DNA from: Jannaschia donghaensis
Lineage (GTDB): Bacteria; Pseudomonadota; Alphaproteobacteria; Rhodobacterales; Rhodobacteraceae
Reading direction: 5' to 3'
Assembly: GCF_001403795.1 (NCBI RefSeq)
Contig: NZ_CXSU01000012.1
Coordinates: forward strand, 123,415-187,414
DNA: 64,000 nucleotides
Shown here: in pieces, positions 8,744 to 17,472 of the stretch
Layout of the letters: the number at the start of each line of letters is the position of its first letter
Position numbering within the stretch: the stretch's first letter is position 1
Program-made: the position numbers and the translations under genes
The notes under the pieces: model-generated
What the model was told of the DNA's origin: nothing
What the model saw: only the letters and a program-made list of their open reading frames with translations
Database searches by the model: none

Positions 8744-10192
8744 TCAGTTCCCCTGTGGTTCGTAGATGGAGGCGGGCAGGTCGTAGCCCCACGCTTTGAA
8801 GCGGTCGGAGTAGTGGCTGCGGATGCCGGTACCGGTGAAACGTCCGATGATCTTGCCGTCTTCCTGCAGACCCAATCGTTCGTAGCGGAAGATTTCCTGC
8901 AAGGTGATGACCTCGCCCTCCATCCCAGTCACTTCCGTGATCGAGACCATTCGACGAGAGCCGTCCTGCAGGCGCGACGCCTGCACGATCAGGTTAACAG
9001 CCGAGGAGATCTGGGCGCGGACCGCCTTGAGCGGCATCTCGATACCGGCCATCGCAACCATGTTTTCCAGGCGCGAAATGCCATCGCGTGCGTTGTTGGC
9101 GTGGATCGTGGTCATCGATCCGTCGTGACCGGTGTTCATGGCCTGCAACATGTCGATAACTTCCTCGCCGCGCGTTTCGCCGACGATGATACGGTCGGGG
9201 CGCATCCGCAGGGCGTTGCGCAGACAGTCGCGTTGGGTCACGGCACCCTTGCCCTCGACGTTGGGCGGGCGGCTTTCCATCCGGCCCACGTGGGCTTGCT
9301 GGAGTTGAAGTTCGGCTGTGTCCTCGATCGTCAACACGCGCTCGGTGTTGCCGATGAAGGACGACAACGCATTGAGAGTGGTCGTCTTGCCCGAACCGGT
9401 TCCGCCCGACACGATGACATTCAGTCGGCAGGCCACGGCGGCCTGAAGGTAGGTGGCCATCTCTTCGGTGAACGCACCGAAGTTCACCAGGTCGTCGACG
9501 GCCAGCTTCTCCTTCTTGAACTTACGAATGGAGACGAGCGATCCGTCCACGGCGACCGGGGGGACCATCGCGTTGAAACGAGAGCCATCCTTCAGGCGGG
9601 CGTCGACATAGGGGTTCGATTCGTCGACGCGACGTCCCACGGCCGAGACGATCTTGTCGATGATCCGCATCAAATGCTTTTCGTCCTTGAAGCGGATTTC
9701 CGATTTCTGCAGCTTACCCTCGCGTTCGATGAAGATCGAATGCGGGCCGTTTACCAGAATGTCGTTAACACTCTCGTCCTTAAGAAGCGGCTCCAGCGGA
9801 CCAAGGCCCATCACTTCGTCGAAGAGTTCGCTATTGAGCGTGTCGCGATCTTCGCGGCCAAGGACCACGCCCATGTCCGAAAGCTCTTCGGAAGTGATCG
9901 ACACGATCTCGCCGCGCAGGGCCGTCGGATCGGCCTTTTCGATCGCTGCGAGATTCAGGTTGTCGAGCAACCTGTGGTGCATCTCGGTCTTCAACTCCTC
10001 GATCCGTTCGCGGCGCTTGAGGTCCTTGTCCGGCGGTGCGGGTGTCGCAGCCTTTGGCTTTGGGGCGGGGTCTGCCGCAGCAGGGGCCTTCGCCGGAACG
10101 GTGGGCTTGGCCAAGTTTTCGGTATCGTCGGCAGACGTTGCCCCGATTGGCTTTGCGCCCTCGATCTGGGGCTTTTTGTAACGTGAAAACAC
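8744..10192 (-). CDS. tadA: Tad pilus assembly ATPase TadA (CpaF)
   Basis: 482-residue type II/IV secretion ATPase. A proline/alanine-rich leader (residues ~20-56) precedes the N-terminal domain. Walker A GGTGSGKT is at 263-270, Walker [10 protein letters not shown] at 334-342, and the His box [13 protein letters not shown] at about 355-367. It powers Flp pilus assembly at the cytoplasmic face. The first codon at 10192 is GTG, preceded by a purine-rich AGAGGA site. The order tadZ-tadA-tadB-tadC is the classic Tad core, with gaps of 21, 3 and 7 nt. Confidence 0.95.
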   Translation of the reverse strand: MFSRYKKPQIEGAKPIGATSADDTENLAKPTVPAKAPAAADPAPKPKAATPAPPDKDLKRRERIEELKTEMHHRLLDNLNLAAIEKADPTALRGEIVSITSEELSDMGVVLGREDRDTLNSELFDEVMGLGPLEPLLKDESVNDILVNGPHSIFIEREGKLQKSEIRFKDEKHLMRIIDKIVSAVGRRVDESNPYVDARLKDGSRFNAMVPPVAVDGSLVSIRKFKKEKLAVDDLVNFGAFTEEMATYLQAAVACRLNVIVSGGTGSGKTTTLNALSSFIGNTERVLTIEDTAELQLQQAHVGRMESRPPNVEGKGAVTQRDCLRNALRMRPDRIIVGETRGEEVIDMLQAMNTGHDGSMTTIHANNARDGISRLENMVAMAGIEMPLKAVRAQISSAVNLIVQASRLQDGSRRMVSITEVTGMEGEVITLQEIFRYERLGLQEDGKIIGRFTGTGIRSHYSDRFKAWGYDLPASIYEPQGN

Positions 10193-10213
10193 TTAACTGA
10201 TCCTCTTGGGCTA

Positions 10214-11575
10214 TCAGCCGAACTTCAGGCCGAAGATCGCCTTCTTGGCGGATTTCTTGGCAGTGGCCGGGGCGGCCCCGGTGGTGATCGCTTCGCGTGC
10301 ATCCAGAAGGCTGGTTGCCAATTTCTGGATTTCCTTCGTCAGGGGGTTACGCGGGGCCAGGGTGCTCAGCGGGACGGCCTGATCGTTGATTTCGGTCACC
10401 TGCTTACCGCCGTCGGGCAGCACAGCGTGGAACTTTACGTCCAGGCTATCGGCCATCTTGTCGACGCGGGTCTTGCCGCTCATATCCATTTTGCCGGGTC
10501 CGCGATTCAGCACGAAAGCCATGCGTTCGACCGGAAGCCCTTCGGATTTCAGAAGTTTTTGGAACCGCATGGCGTTCTGCGCCGACCGCACCTCCAGACT
10601 GCACATTACGAAATAGAGGTCCGACTGGCTCAGCACCGTGTCTGTCCAGCCTGTGATCGTCCCCGGCATGTCGACGATCACGATGTCGAAACAGGCCCGG
10701 GCAAGCGTCAGAAGTCCGATGACGTCTTCCGGTCCGATCAGGTCGAGCGGAAGGATGTCGGCGGGCGATGTGAAGACGCTGACTTTGTCCTTGTAGGTGC
10801 GCAGCGCTTGGCGGAAAGCCTGTTCGTCCATGGAGGATACGTCGGACAGGATTTCGAGGATCATCGGCTTGCGGGGCAGATCCAGATAGGTCGCGACCGA
10901 TCCAAATTGCAGGCCCAGATCAATGACGCAGATCTTGGGCGCGTCGGTCTTGCTCGAATTGGCCAGCTCCCACGCCAGGTTCACGGCCATCGTCGTCGCA
11001 CCGTCCCCGCCGGCGGCAGACTGGACTGCGAAAATTGCGCCGTTGCTCCGGCCGCCACCGCCCCCCGTCGTCGCAGCAGGCAACTGTGGCTTCTCGGTTT
11101 CCACATCGACGACGTCGCCCATCTCGGCTCCGGCGCGTTTGAGGATTTCGGCGTTGTCAGCGCCCTCATGCGAATTCAGACGTGCAACGGCGTCGGACAA
11201 TGCCGCTTCGGGCAGGGGATAAGGCGCAAAATCGTCGGCACCAGCGCGCAGCAATTCGTGCAGGGACATCGGTCCCAGCCCATCGGCCACAAGAATAACC
11301 TTCAGACCGATCCGTTTGGCCTGTCGCGTTATGTCGGCGACCAGCGGCAGCCGGTCCTCGTCGTCGGTATCGACGGCGATTACTATGAATTCCAGTTTTT
11401 CGGCTTCGTCCTGACGCAGAAAGGCGCTGGCTTCCGTGAAGTTGAGATCGCCCCAGGCCTCGCCGAGTTCGGCTTCCATGTCTTCGATCAGCAGGTCGAA
11501 TTCCTGCACGTCACGCGACACCGTGACCGCGCGAAGCGGTTCGGGCTCGGGGAGGAGAGCAAGGTTGCTGGCCAT
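10214..11575 (-). CDS. tadZ: Pilus polar-localisation ATPase-like protein TadZ (CpaE)
   Basis: 453 residues. The N-terminal ~150 residues look like an atypical receiver domain (FIVIAVDTDDEDRLPLV), followed by a Gly-rich linker and a ParA/MinD-like domain. The nucleotide-binding loop reads AGGDGATT (about residues 190-197): it lacks both the deviant-Walker lysine and the P-loop lysine seen in active MinD/ParA proteins. Noncanonical loops occur in the TadZ family, so this is probably a localisation factor rather than an efficient ATPase. ATG at 11575. It is the first gene of the second Tad transcription unit, behind the terminator at 11813-11840. Confidence 0.88.
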   Translation of the reverse strand: MASNLALLPEPEPLRAVTVSRDVQEFDLLIEDMEAELGEAWGDLNFTEASAFLRQDEAEKLEFIVIAVDTDDEDRLPLVADITRQAKRIGLKVILVADGLGPMSLHELLRAGADDFAPYPLPEAALSDAVARLNSHEGADNAEILKRAGAEMGDVVDVETEKPQLPAATTGGGGGRSNGAIFAVQSAAGGDGATTMAVNLAWELANSSKTDAPKICVIDLGLQFGSVATYLDLPRKPMILEILSDVSSMDEQAFRQALRTYKDKVSVFTSPADILPLDLIGPEDVIGLLTLARACFDIVIVDMPGTITGWTDTVLSQSDLYFVMCSLEVRSAQNAMRFQKLLKSEGLPVERMAFVLNRGPGKMDMSGKTRVDKMADSLDVKFHAVLPDGGKQVTEINDQAVPLSTLAPRNPLTKEIQKLATSLLDAREAITTGAAPATAKKSAKKAIFGLKFG

Positions 11576-11896
11576 CTGATATCACCACACGTTCATTCGG
11601 CGCCCCTTCGGGGCAGGTATCTCGACCCCGTATTGGGACCGGTGGGGGCCTCGCGCTGGCCGAAAATCCGGCGGGTCGGCCATCGGAGGAATGCCCCCTT
11701 ACTGCCCGTTCTGACCGGCAATTCAGGCAACAATTGGACCAGAAAGATGAAATTATCGGAAACAAGCGCACCAAAACATGGCGAATGGGACTCACCTGCG
11801 GCGCGTACAAAATCGGCCCCGAACTAAGGTCCGGGGCCGATCTTGTCGCTGTGGATCCGGGCGAGGCGAACCCCGAAACCGGTCGACTTGTATAAT
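11576..11896. other. Intergenic region of the Tad locus: terminator plus probable tadZ promoter region
   Basis: 321 nt without a credible gene. The distal part (11809-11840) holds an intrinsic terminator for the OmpA-type gene. The remaining ~230 nt should contain the promoter and leader of tadZ-tadABCD, but no convincing sigma70 hexamer pair was found by eye. The stretch nearest tadZ is GC-rich; the stretch around 11720-11780 is more AT-rich and is the best place to look for a promoter. Confidence 0.5.
11809..11840 (-). terminator. Intrinsic terminator after the OmpA-type lipoprotein gene
   Basis: On the minus strand a 9-bp perfect stem, TCGGCCCCG pairing with CGGGGCCGA (11832-11840 and 11813-11821), is followed by TTTT (11809-11812). 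It lies 57 nt past the stop at 11897 and divides the Tad locus into two transcription units: flp-cpaB-cpaC-ompA and tadZ-tadA-tadB-tadC-etc. Confidence 0.9.
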
Positions 11897-12544
11897 CTAT
11901 TCTGCACTGACCTGTGTGATCTCACCGCGCCCGCTGGCCGCCTGTACGTATCCGCGGTAGATGATCTGCCCGTATTTCCCGTCAAGGACCAACGGGTTGT
12001 CGGCGACGAAGCCGGAGACCTCGGTCACGGTTCTGCGATTCGCCCGCTCGGGCGATTGCGTTGGTACCAGCGGACGCGTCTCGCCGAAGCTCACCAAAGC
12101 GGCCAGGCGTGTGCTCGCCACACCGCGCTGGCCTAGATATGCGACGGCAGCGCGTGCCCGGCGCAGACCCAGTGCCTTATTGGCGGCGTTCGAGCCGACC
12201 TTGTCTGTATGACCGTACACGCTGAAGCGCACTTCGGGGAAGTTGCGCATGAAGTCGGCCTGCTGATCGAGGATCGCTCGCGCCGTCGCGTCGAGCGCGT
12301 CGCTCGCGAAGGCGAAGTTGATCGTCGAGGGGACCTCTGCGGCGAACCGCGCACCCAAATGGCTCAACGCCGGGGCTTCGCCGTTCATGACCAGCATGTT
12401 CCGCATCGTCGGGTCGCCGAAGCCACCTTCGTCAATCGCGGCGCCGGCCTCGCTGTTGTAGCGCGGGTCGGTGCAGGCGGTGAGCGCACCGGCGGCAAGG
12501 CCGGTGAGCAGGGTGCGCCGGGTGATCGAAATTCTGCTCATCAT
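11897..12544 (-). CDS. OmpA-family lipoprotein with a twin-arginine-like signal, Tad locus
   Basis: 215 residues from the ATG at 12544, whose start overlaps the region of the cpaC stop (12546). The N terminus reads SRISITRRTLLTG and ends in the lipobox LTAC, so it combines a twin-arginine-like motif with a lipoprotein signal. The C-terminal half is an OmpA/MotB peptidoglycan-binding domain (FSVYGHTDKVGS, NKALGLRRARAAVAYL, ERANRRT). In many Tad loci the gene after the secretin is CpaD, a lipoprotein pilotin; here this OmpA-type lipoprotein occupies that place and may anchor the secretin to peptidoglycan (inference). Confidence 0.8.
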   Translation of the reverse strand: MMSRISITRRTLLTGLAAGALTACTDPRYNSEAGAAIDEGGFGDPTMRNMLVMNGEAPALSHLGARFAAEVPSTINFAFASDALDATARAILDQQADFMRNFPEVRFSVYGHTDKVGSNAANKALGLRRARAAVAYLGQRGVASTRLAALVSFGETRPLVPTQSPERANRRTVTEVSGFVADNPLVLDGKYGQIIYRGYVQAASGRGEITQVSAE

Positions 12545-12545
12545 A

Positions 12546-13916
12546 TCACTCCAACACATAGCCATAGTTGCCTGAGAAATCCTGCTCTGCGGCATCGCCG
12601 CCCCGGGTGGACGCGCGGGTGCGGGTCTGACCGCCGATGTCGCGACCGTAAAGGAACAATTCGTTTTCGGACGGCGGACGGATGCGATCGGTCGGAACGG
12701 CCAGGGCCGCGCCGGATGTCGGCTGCACCAGGTGTGCTGTCACGATGATGACAAGCTCCGTCTGTCGCCGCTGGTACCCGGCCGACCGAAACAGCGCGCC
12801 AAGTATCGGCAGGTCGCCCAAAAGCGGCACCTGATTGATGCTGTCGGAAAAGTCATCTTGCAGAATGCCTGCAATCGCAAAGCTTTGACCGTCGCGCAGT
12901 TCCACCGTGGTGGCGGCCCGACGCGTCGTTATGGACGGAACCAGTGCTCCGCCGATGTTCGTTGCGTCCGCACCGGTATCGATTGAGGACACTTGGCTTT
13001 CAAGGACGAGGTTGATGATGTCATCGTCAACGACGGTCGGGGTGAAGTTCAACACCACACCGATTTCGCGAAAGTCGACACCCACGTTTCCTTCGTCGTC
13101 GATCGACGGGATCGGGATCTCGCTGCCGGCCAGAAAGCTGGCGAGCTGACCCGAAAGGGCGGTCAGGTTCGGCTCGGACAGGGTCCGAGCAACGCCGCGC
13201 TCTTCCAGGGCGGACAACAGAACATCGAAATTGGCGGAGCCGACGCCAAAGGAGACGGCCAGTGCGCCCGCCGCGTTGGCGACAGTCGTACCGCTTCCCG
13301 TCAACAATGTTGCGTCGGTACCGGAGACGTCGAACGATGCGCCCAGCTGCTTGGAAACCGAGCGCGCCATTTCAGCAAACCGGACCTTTAGCTGTACTTG
13401 CTGCGTGCCGCCAACGCTCATCAGGTTCAAGACCCGCTCTGGCGCGTAACGCTCCGCGATTTCAAGGGCTTGATCGACTTTTTGGATCGAAGAGACGATG
13501 CCCGACAGGACGATGCCGTCGTTTGCCGTGCGCACTTCAATATGTTCGCTGGGCATCAACTCGCGCAGACGCTCCTTGAATTCGGCGATGTCGGGGGTGA
13601 CCTGCACCTCGACATTGGTGATCAGCCGCCCGTCAGGCCCTAGAAGCGTCAGCGTCGTACGCCCCGGCAATTTGCCCAGGACATAGACGGTCCGCTCCGA
13701 CAGGGTCGCGATGTCCGCGATCTGAGGGTTAGCGACGGAAAGTTCCGCGAAGGGAACGTCGGATTCCAGAACGATCGCGCGGTTCAGTGGAACCCGCAGC
13801 GCCGTCTGTGTCCTGCCCTCGCTGATTTGAAGTGTCTGAGCGTAAGCACCCGCGACCGGAGCGCCGGATGCCAGCACCCCGAGCAGTGCTGCCCGTAGGA
13901 TCGTACGATAATTCAT
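12546..13916 (-). CDS. cpaC: Tad secretin CpaC/RcpA
   Basis: 456 residues. An N-terminal signal peptide (cleavage near AYAQ, residues ~24-27) is followed by an N-terminal pilus/BON-type region and a C-terminal secretin domain with the signature VPLLGDLPILGALFRS and the closing strand TELVIIVTAHLV. It should form the outer-membrane channel for the Flp pilus. ATG at 13916. It lies between cpaB and the OmpA-type lipoprotein, which starts within 2 nt of its stop, so the two are translationally coupled. Confidence 0.93.
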   Translation of the reverse strand: MNYRTILRAALLGVLASGAPVAGAYAQTLQISEGRTQTALRVPLNRAIVLESDVPFAELSVANPQIADIATLSERTVYVLGKLPGRTTLTLLGPDGRLITNVEVQVTPDIAEFKERLRELMPSEHIEVRTANDGIVLSGIVSSIQKVDQALEIAERYAPERVLNLMSVGGTQQVQLKVRFAEMARSVSKQLGASFDVSGTDATLLTGSGTTVANAAGALAVSFGVGSANFDVLLSALEERGVARTLSEPNLTALSGQLASFLAGSEIPIPSIDDEGNVGVDFREIGVVLNFTPTVVDDDIINLVLESQVSSIDTGADATNIGGALVPSITTRRAATTVELRDGQSFAIAGILQDDFSDSINQVPLLGDLPILGALFRSAGYQRRQTELVIIVTAHLVQPTSGAALAVPTDRIRPPSENELFLYGRDIGGQTRTRASTRGGDAAEQDFSGNYGYVLE

Positions 13917-14175
13917 TGTGACCTGCCTCTCTGATCACGCTGCCCAAATCCGGCGGATCTTGCGCCCGCGTCTCGGCAAAGATGTCAGACTCGCATGTTT
14001 TTGCAACGGCTTCGGTCCATTCGTCGCGCTTTCCAAGCCAATTGGACACAGTTCGCCTCTTTTGCGTCACAATTCTAATAGGCAGCGACCGCATGTGATG
14101 GAGGCAAACAGTGGAAGCCGCACCCACTGGGCACGGCTTCGAGTCTGTCTAGCGCGGAGCGGGGTGTTGCGACCG

Positions 14176-15015
14176 TCAGCCGTCTTGCGGGCAGGGTATC
14201 TGGATCCGCGCCACTTCACCACCTTTGCGGGTTCGGACCGAACACGTCTCCTGTCGTTCGACGACAGGGGCCTGTTCCTTGGGGCCGAGGATTTCGGCAA
14301 GCGTCGCCTCCACGGTGGGCGACTGCGTGTCGTCGCGCACGCCGACCAGCGCGAGTGTCAGCCGTCCGGTGGCCTGCGCCTGCGCCAGTTTGGCGACTTC
14401 GGCTGGGGTGACTTCGACAGTGATGTTGCGTGCGATCGTGGGGCTGTTGCGCTCCTCGTCGGTCTGCTGGTCGATCGCGATCAGGGGCAAGTTCGCGTGG
14501 ATCAAGCGGGTCACGCCGCCGGTGGAGCTTCCACCGGTCCAGTAGACGTCGACCCGGTCGCCGGGACGCAGGAAGCCTGACACCCCCGAGTTTACATCCA
14601 CTTGCAGGGTAAAGGCGCGCATCCCTTTGGTCAGCGCGGCAGCCAAGCCGGCCTCTTGTCCGGGCTGCGTGACTTTCGTTAGCAAGATCGGTTCGTCCCG
14701 CTCCATCACGCGTAGCACGGTCCGTTGACCATCATCGTCGGTGGGGAAGATCGCGTCGAGGGTGTCGAACGTGCCGGCCGGGACGGCGTCTTCGGGCCAA
14801 GATACGGCACGCACGTCATCGGGTCGCAGGATGTCGCCGTATCGCAGCTGGCGCTTGACGACATAAACATCGCGAACCGGCACGATGGCGGATTGGCTTT
14901 GGTTGAGGGCGTTCTGATACTGATCGAACCGCCCCTTGGCAGTGTTGATGGCAAAGCCGGCCAGGCCGAGGCCCACCAGCAGAAGAAGGCCAAAGATAAG
15001 GCGCATCGGATTCAT
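14176..15015 (-). CDS. cpaB: Tad pilus assembly protein CpaB/RcpC
   Basis: 279 residues. A single N-terminal hydrophobic segment (IFGLLLLVGLGLAGFAI, residues 6-22) is followed by a SAF-like domain (VYVVKRQLRYGDILRPDDV) and the RcpC region (LQVDVNSGVSGFLRPGDRVDVYW). It is a periplasmic component that works with the CpaC secretin. The C terminus has a Cys pair (ETCSVRTRKGGE...IPCPQDG), perhaps a disulphide. It lies between the flp pilin gene (terminator between them) and cpaC, with a 259-nt gap to cpaC. Confidence 0.92.
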   Translation of the reverse strand: MNPMRLIFGLLLLVGLGLAGFAINTAKGRFDQYQNALNQSQSAIVPVRDVYVVKRQLRYGDILRPDDVRAVSWPEDAVPAGTFDTLDAIFPTDDDGQRTVLRVMERDEPILLTKVTQPGQEAGLAAALTKGMRAFTLQVDVNSGVSGFLRPGDRVDVYWTGGSSTGGVTRLIHANLPLIAIDQQTDEERNSPTIARNITVEVTPAEVAKLAQAQATGRLTLALVGVRDDTQSPTVEATLAEILGPKEQAPVVERQETCSVRTRKGGEVARIQIPCPQDG

Positions 15016-15140
15016 CCTTGTTAAAACTCACGGCCCGCGTATCTGCGAGCGATCGTTTCCGTTCTGGTGCCGGAATACGGCAAGACCATGGACGTCTGCG
15101 GGTTATCCCATGGCCGTCTTAAATGCGGGTTAAGAACGAG

Positions 15141-15170
15141 AAACGCCCCGGCCGTAAGGGCGGGGCGTTT
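15141..15170 (-). terminator. Hairpin terminator/attenuator after the flp pilin gene
   Basis: A 9-bp perfect stem AAACGCCCC / GGGGCGTTT (15141-15149 with 15162-15170) lies 39 nt beyond the pilin stop on the minus strand, with T residues on its 3-prime side. It would partially stop transcription between flp and cpaB, which fits the usual need for far more pilin than assembly proteins. Confidence 0.75.
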
Positions 15171-15208
15171 CGGACCGGTCGATCAGCGACGTCTTCGCCG
15201 AAACGATC

Positions 15209-15454
15209 TTACGGCGTGGTGGTGGGGGCCGGCGTACCCGTTGCGTCCGTGTTGGTGGCGAAGATCGTAGCCGAGTTGTTGGGCTCGATGTCGGCCAGGC
15301 CGGTCGCGATGTCGGTGGACAGGTTCTCGATGCCGCCGGAGACGACCGACATGACAGCCAGACCCAGACCGACGAGGGCGGCGGTCAGCACGACCCAGTC
15401 GACGGTGACGGCGCCGGATTCGTCGTTGATGAAGGTGTTGATGTTGTTCAGCAT
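15209..15454 (-). CDS. flp: Flp-type IVb major pilin
   Basis: 81 residues. The leader MLNNINTFINDESG is followed by the mature start AVTVDWVVLTAALVGLGLAV. The prepilin peptidase would cut after Gly14, as in Flp pilins. The +5 residue is Asp instead of the usual Glu, and a Trp follows; this GAVTVDW form is common in roseobacter-type pilins. The C-terminal tail (TGTPAPTTTP) is longer than in short Flp proteins. First gene of the minus-strand Tad locus, with a long upstream region and its own terminator. Confidence 0.9.
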   Translation of the reverse strand: MLNNINTFINDESGAVTVDWVVLTAALVGLGLAVMSVVSGGIENLSTDIATGLADIEPNNSATIFATNTDATGTPAPTTTP

Positions 15455-16305
15455 AGTCTCGTTCCTTGGTAAGTTACGCTTCGTTTGTCGTCGGGCCGTT
15501 TCGCCCTTTCGATGAAGCTGTTTTCCCCCGGAAAGGCGGCGGGAATGAGACAGGGGCGGGACATGTCCGTGGAAATACACAGGTCAAATCGCGATGGAAA
15601 TTTCCCAAGCAATTGATTTTATTGAGTCGGCAAGTCAGGCGGATCGGTTTTCTCGCACGCCGGTCCGTTAGTCGCGATGCCAGCAATCGATTCCGTGGAC
15701 CCTGACGTGTTGACCACGCGGGCGGCAGGAATCGTCTGTGGTCTCCGCACTTACGCTGGGCCGGTGAAAACGGAAGCCTTCAAATTAGAAGGATCCTTCG
15801 CACCGGGACGCGGTGCCGCCGCTTCGTTCGAACGAAGTGAGGGTCGCGCCTGCCAGCACGACCCTCTGTCCCTCGGTCGAACCGATGGAAGCTTGGTGAC
15901 GTTTCCCTCGTTATCCTTTCCGTCTGCCAACGGATCGGTGGGGACTGCTCGATCGTCACGGTCCTTGCCCGACTGTGTCGGTGCTTGTTTTTGATCCGGT
16001 GCCGGGGCGGTCTGCCGTCGCCGTCGTCAGCGGATGAAATCGGTATGGTGGCCAAATGCGGCAAGATCGTGTCGCATTTCGTTCAAATTGCGGACAATGC
16101 CGAATTCATTGAAGATTAAGGTGTTGCCGGCAACAACATTGGGACCGGCATGTGCGATCGGCGCGGCACGAACGGCTGCATTCGGGCCGACCCGCGGCAA
16201 TTGTCACAGATCGACAACGACATGCGGCCCGGCGGATGACAGATCCGTCGGGAACATGGCACACCGGATCCAATAATAGCCCAAACGGCAAAAGAGCAGT
16301 CGGAC
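15455..16305. other. 850-nt divergent intergenic region upstream of flp and of the lytic transglycosylase
   Basis: No convincing gene was found in either direction; short open frames here have no recognisable motifs. It holds the promoter regions of the flp operon (left) and the transglycosylase gene (right). Structures seen: a perfect 14-bp palindrome TGTTGCCGGCAACA at 16122-16135, a GANTC methylation site (GAGTC) near 15622, and an AT-rich stretch at about 15575-15625 that is the likeliest flp promoter region. The length is unusual for this otherwise compact genome. Confidence 0.5.
16122..16135. promoter_or_regulatory. Perfect 14-bp palindrome, possible operator
   Basis: TGTTGCCGGCAACA is exactly self-complementary and stands about 170 nt upstream of the transglycosylase start. 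Perfect even palindromes of this size are typical of dimeric regulator sites. No regulator can be named from the sequence. Confidence 0.35.
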
Positions 16306-17163
16306 ATGAACATCATATTCTCCATCTCTCTCGTTGGCGCGCTCGCCCTCGTGATGCCGACGGCTCCGGCGCACGCGGAATTCACCTTCAAGCGCGTGAA
16401 GCCGCCCTCCAACTCGTCCTCCGGCAGCCGTATAAACGTGCAGATCGGCGCAGATACCTACCGCGAGCAGCTGGCCCCCGCGGGCGCGCCACGGCCCGGC
16501 GCGCCGCAGTCCCCCGGTGACGCGGCCGCTCGCACAGCCCCATCGGAGCAGAAGGCAGGACGCTCCGATCATCAGGCGTGGTTCTGGTCCGCCGTCTCAC
16601 CCAGCATCGAACGGACGCCGGGTCGTTTCCTGAAGGCGACGCAGGTTGCCGCCCGCCCCCCCGAAAGCAGCGGCATCCGCGCGCCGTCCCTGCAGCAACT
16701 TCAGGGCATCGCGAAGGTTCACGGGCGGGAGATTCTGGCGCGTTCGGTCGGGACCCGCGTGTCCCCGGCGCTCGTCCTGGCGCTCATCTCGGTGGAATCG
16801 GGTGGGCGCGTTACTGCCGTAAGCAACAAAGGGGCCCAAGGTCTCATGCAGCTGATCCCCGCGACGGCCGAACGGTTCGGCATCAGCAATCCCAACGATC
16901 CGTCGCAGAACATCCGCGCGGGCATCGCATACCTGGACTGGCTGATGGAGGAATTCGGGGGCGATCCGGTTCTTGCACTCGCCGGATACAACGCGGGCGA
17001 GGGGGCTGTGCAGCGCAATGACGGTGTGCCGCCCTACGCCGAGACACGCGCCTATGTGCCCAAGGTGCTGGCCGCCTGGAATGTCGCGCGCCAGATGTGC
17101 ATGACCCCACCGGTCCTGCCGGGCGACGGCTGTGTGTTCAATCCGACGCTGACCGACTCCTGA
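16306..17163 (+). CDS. Lytic murein transglycosylase (SLT domain), exported
   Basis: 285 residues with a cleavable signal peptide (MNIIFSISLVGALALV...AHA, cut near residue 24). A low-complexity Pro/Ala linker follows. The C-terminal SLT/GEWL domain has the catalytic Glu in LISVESGGR and the family blocks KGAQGLMQLIPATAERFG, NIRAGIAYLDWLM and ALAGYNAGEGAV. It cleaves peptidoglycan strands in the periplasm. It is transcribed divergently from the flp pilin, and such enzymes can open the wall for envelope-spanning machines; a link to the Tad pilus is only suggested by position. Confidence 0.9.
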   Translation: MNIIFSISLVGALALVMPTAPAHAEFTFKRVKPPSNSSSGSRINVQIGADTYREQLAPAGAPRPGAPQSPGDAAARTAPSEQKAGRSDHQAWFWSAVSPSIERTPGRFLKATQVAARPPESSGIRAPSLQQLQGIAKVHGREILARSVGTRVSPALVLALISVESGGRVTAVSNKGAQGLMQLIPATAERFGISNPNDPSQNIRAGIAYLDWLMEEFGGDPVLALAGYNAGEGAVQRNDGVPPYAETRAYVPKVLAAWNVARQMCMTPPVLPGDGCVFNPTLTDS

Positions 17164-17178
17164 TCGTATGGGGGCGCA

Positions 17179-17472
17179 TCACTCGATGACATCGGCCCAT
17201 TCAGGATGCTTGCGCGCCTGCGCCTTGACGAAGGGGCAAAGCGCGATCACGCGCAGGCCTTCGGCGCGCATGTCCGCGACCATTCTCTGAGCCAGTGCCA
17301 GCCCGACGTTCTGGCCGCGAAAGGCATCGGGCACGCCGGTATGGTCCACGATGATCTTGGTTTGGCCCAAGCGGGAATAGGTCATCTCGGCCTCGATCCC
17401 TGCGTGACGGTAGATCCAGCGCCCGCCGCTGTCTCCGTCTTCGCGATCAATCGTGCCGGGAAGGTCGGTCAC
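17179..17472 (-). CDS. Small GNAT-like N-acetyltransferase (YjdJ/COG2388 type)
   Basis: 97 residues beginning at a GTG (17472) that overlaps the stop of the CoA-transferase B gene as GTGA. The core [51 protein letters not shown] is the acetyl-CoA-binding fold of the short Gcn5-like family; the last part is the family hallmark. The substrate is unknown. Tight overlap suggests co-translation with scoB, and the short length is normal for this family. Confidence 0.8.
   Translation of the reverse strand: MTDLPGTIDREDGDSGGRWIYRHAGIEAEMTYSRLGQTKIIVDHTGVPDAFRGQNVGLALAQRMVADMRAEGLRVIALCPFVKAQARKHPEWADVIE

Noticed and set aside
8543-10186. Long + strand open frame opposite tadA/tadB
   Set aside because: Antisense shadow; the minus strand holds well-supported Tad genes.
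15780-16064. 94-codon minus-strand frame in the flp upstream region
   Set aside because: Arg/His-rich, no ribosome site, no recognisable motif.
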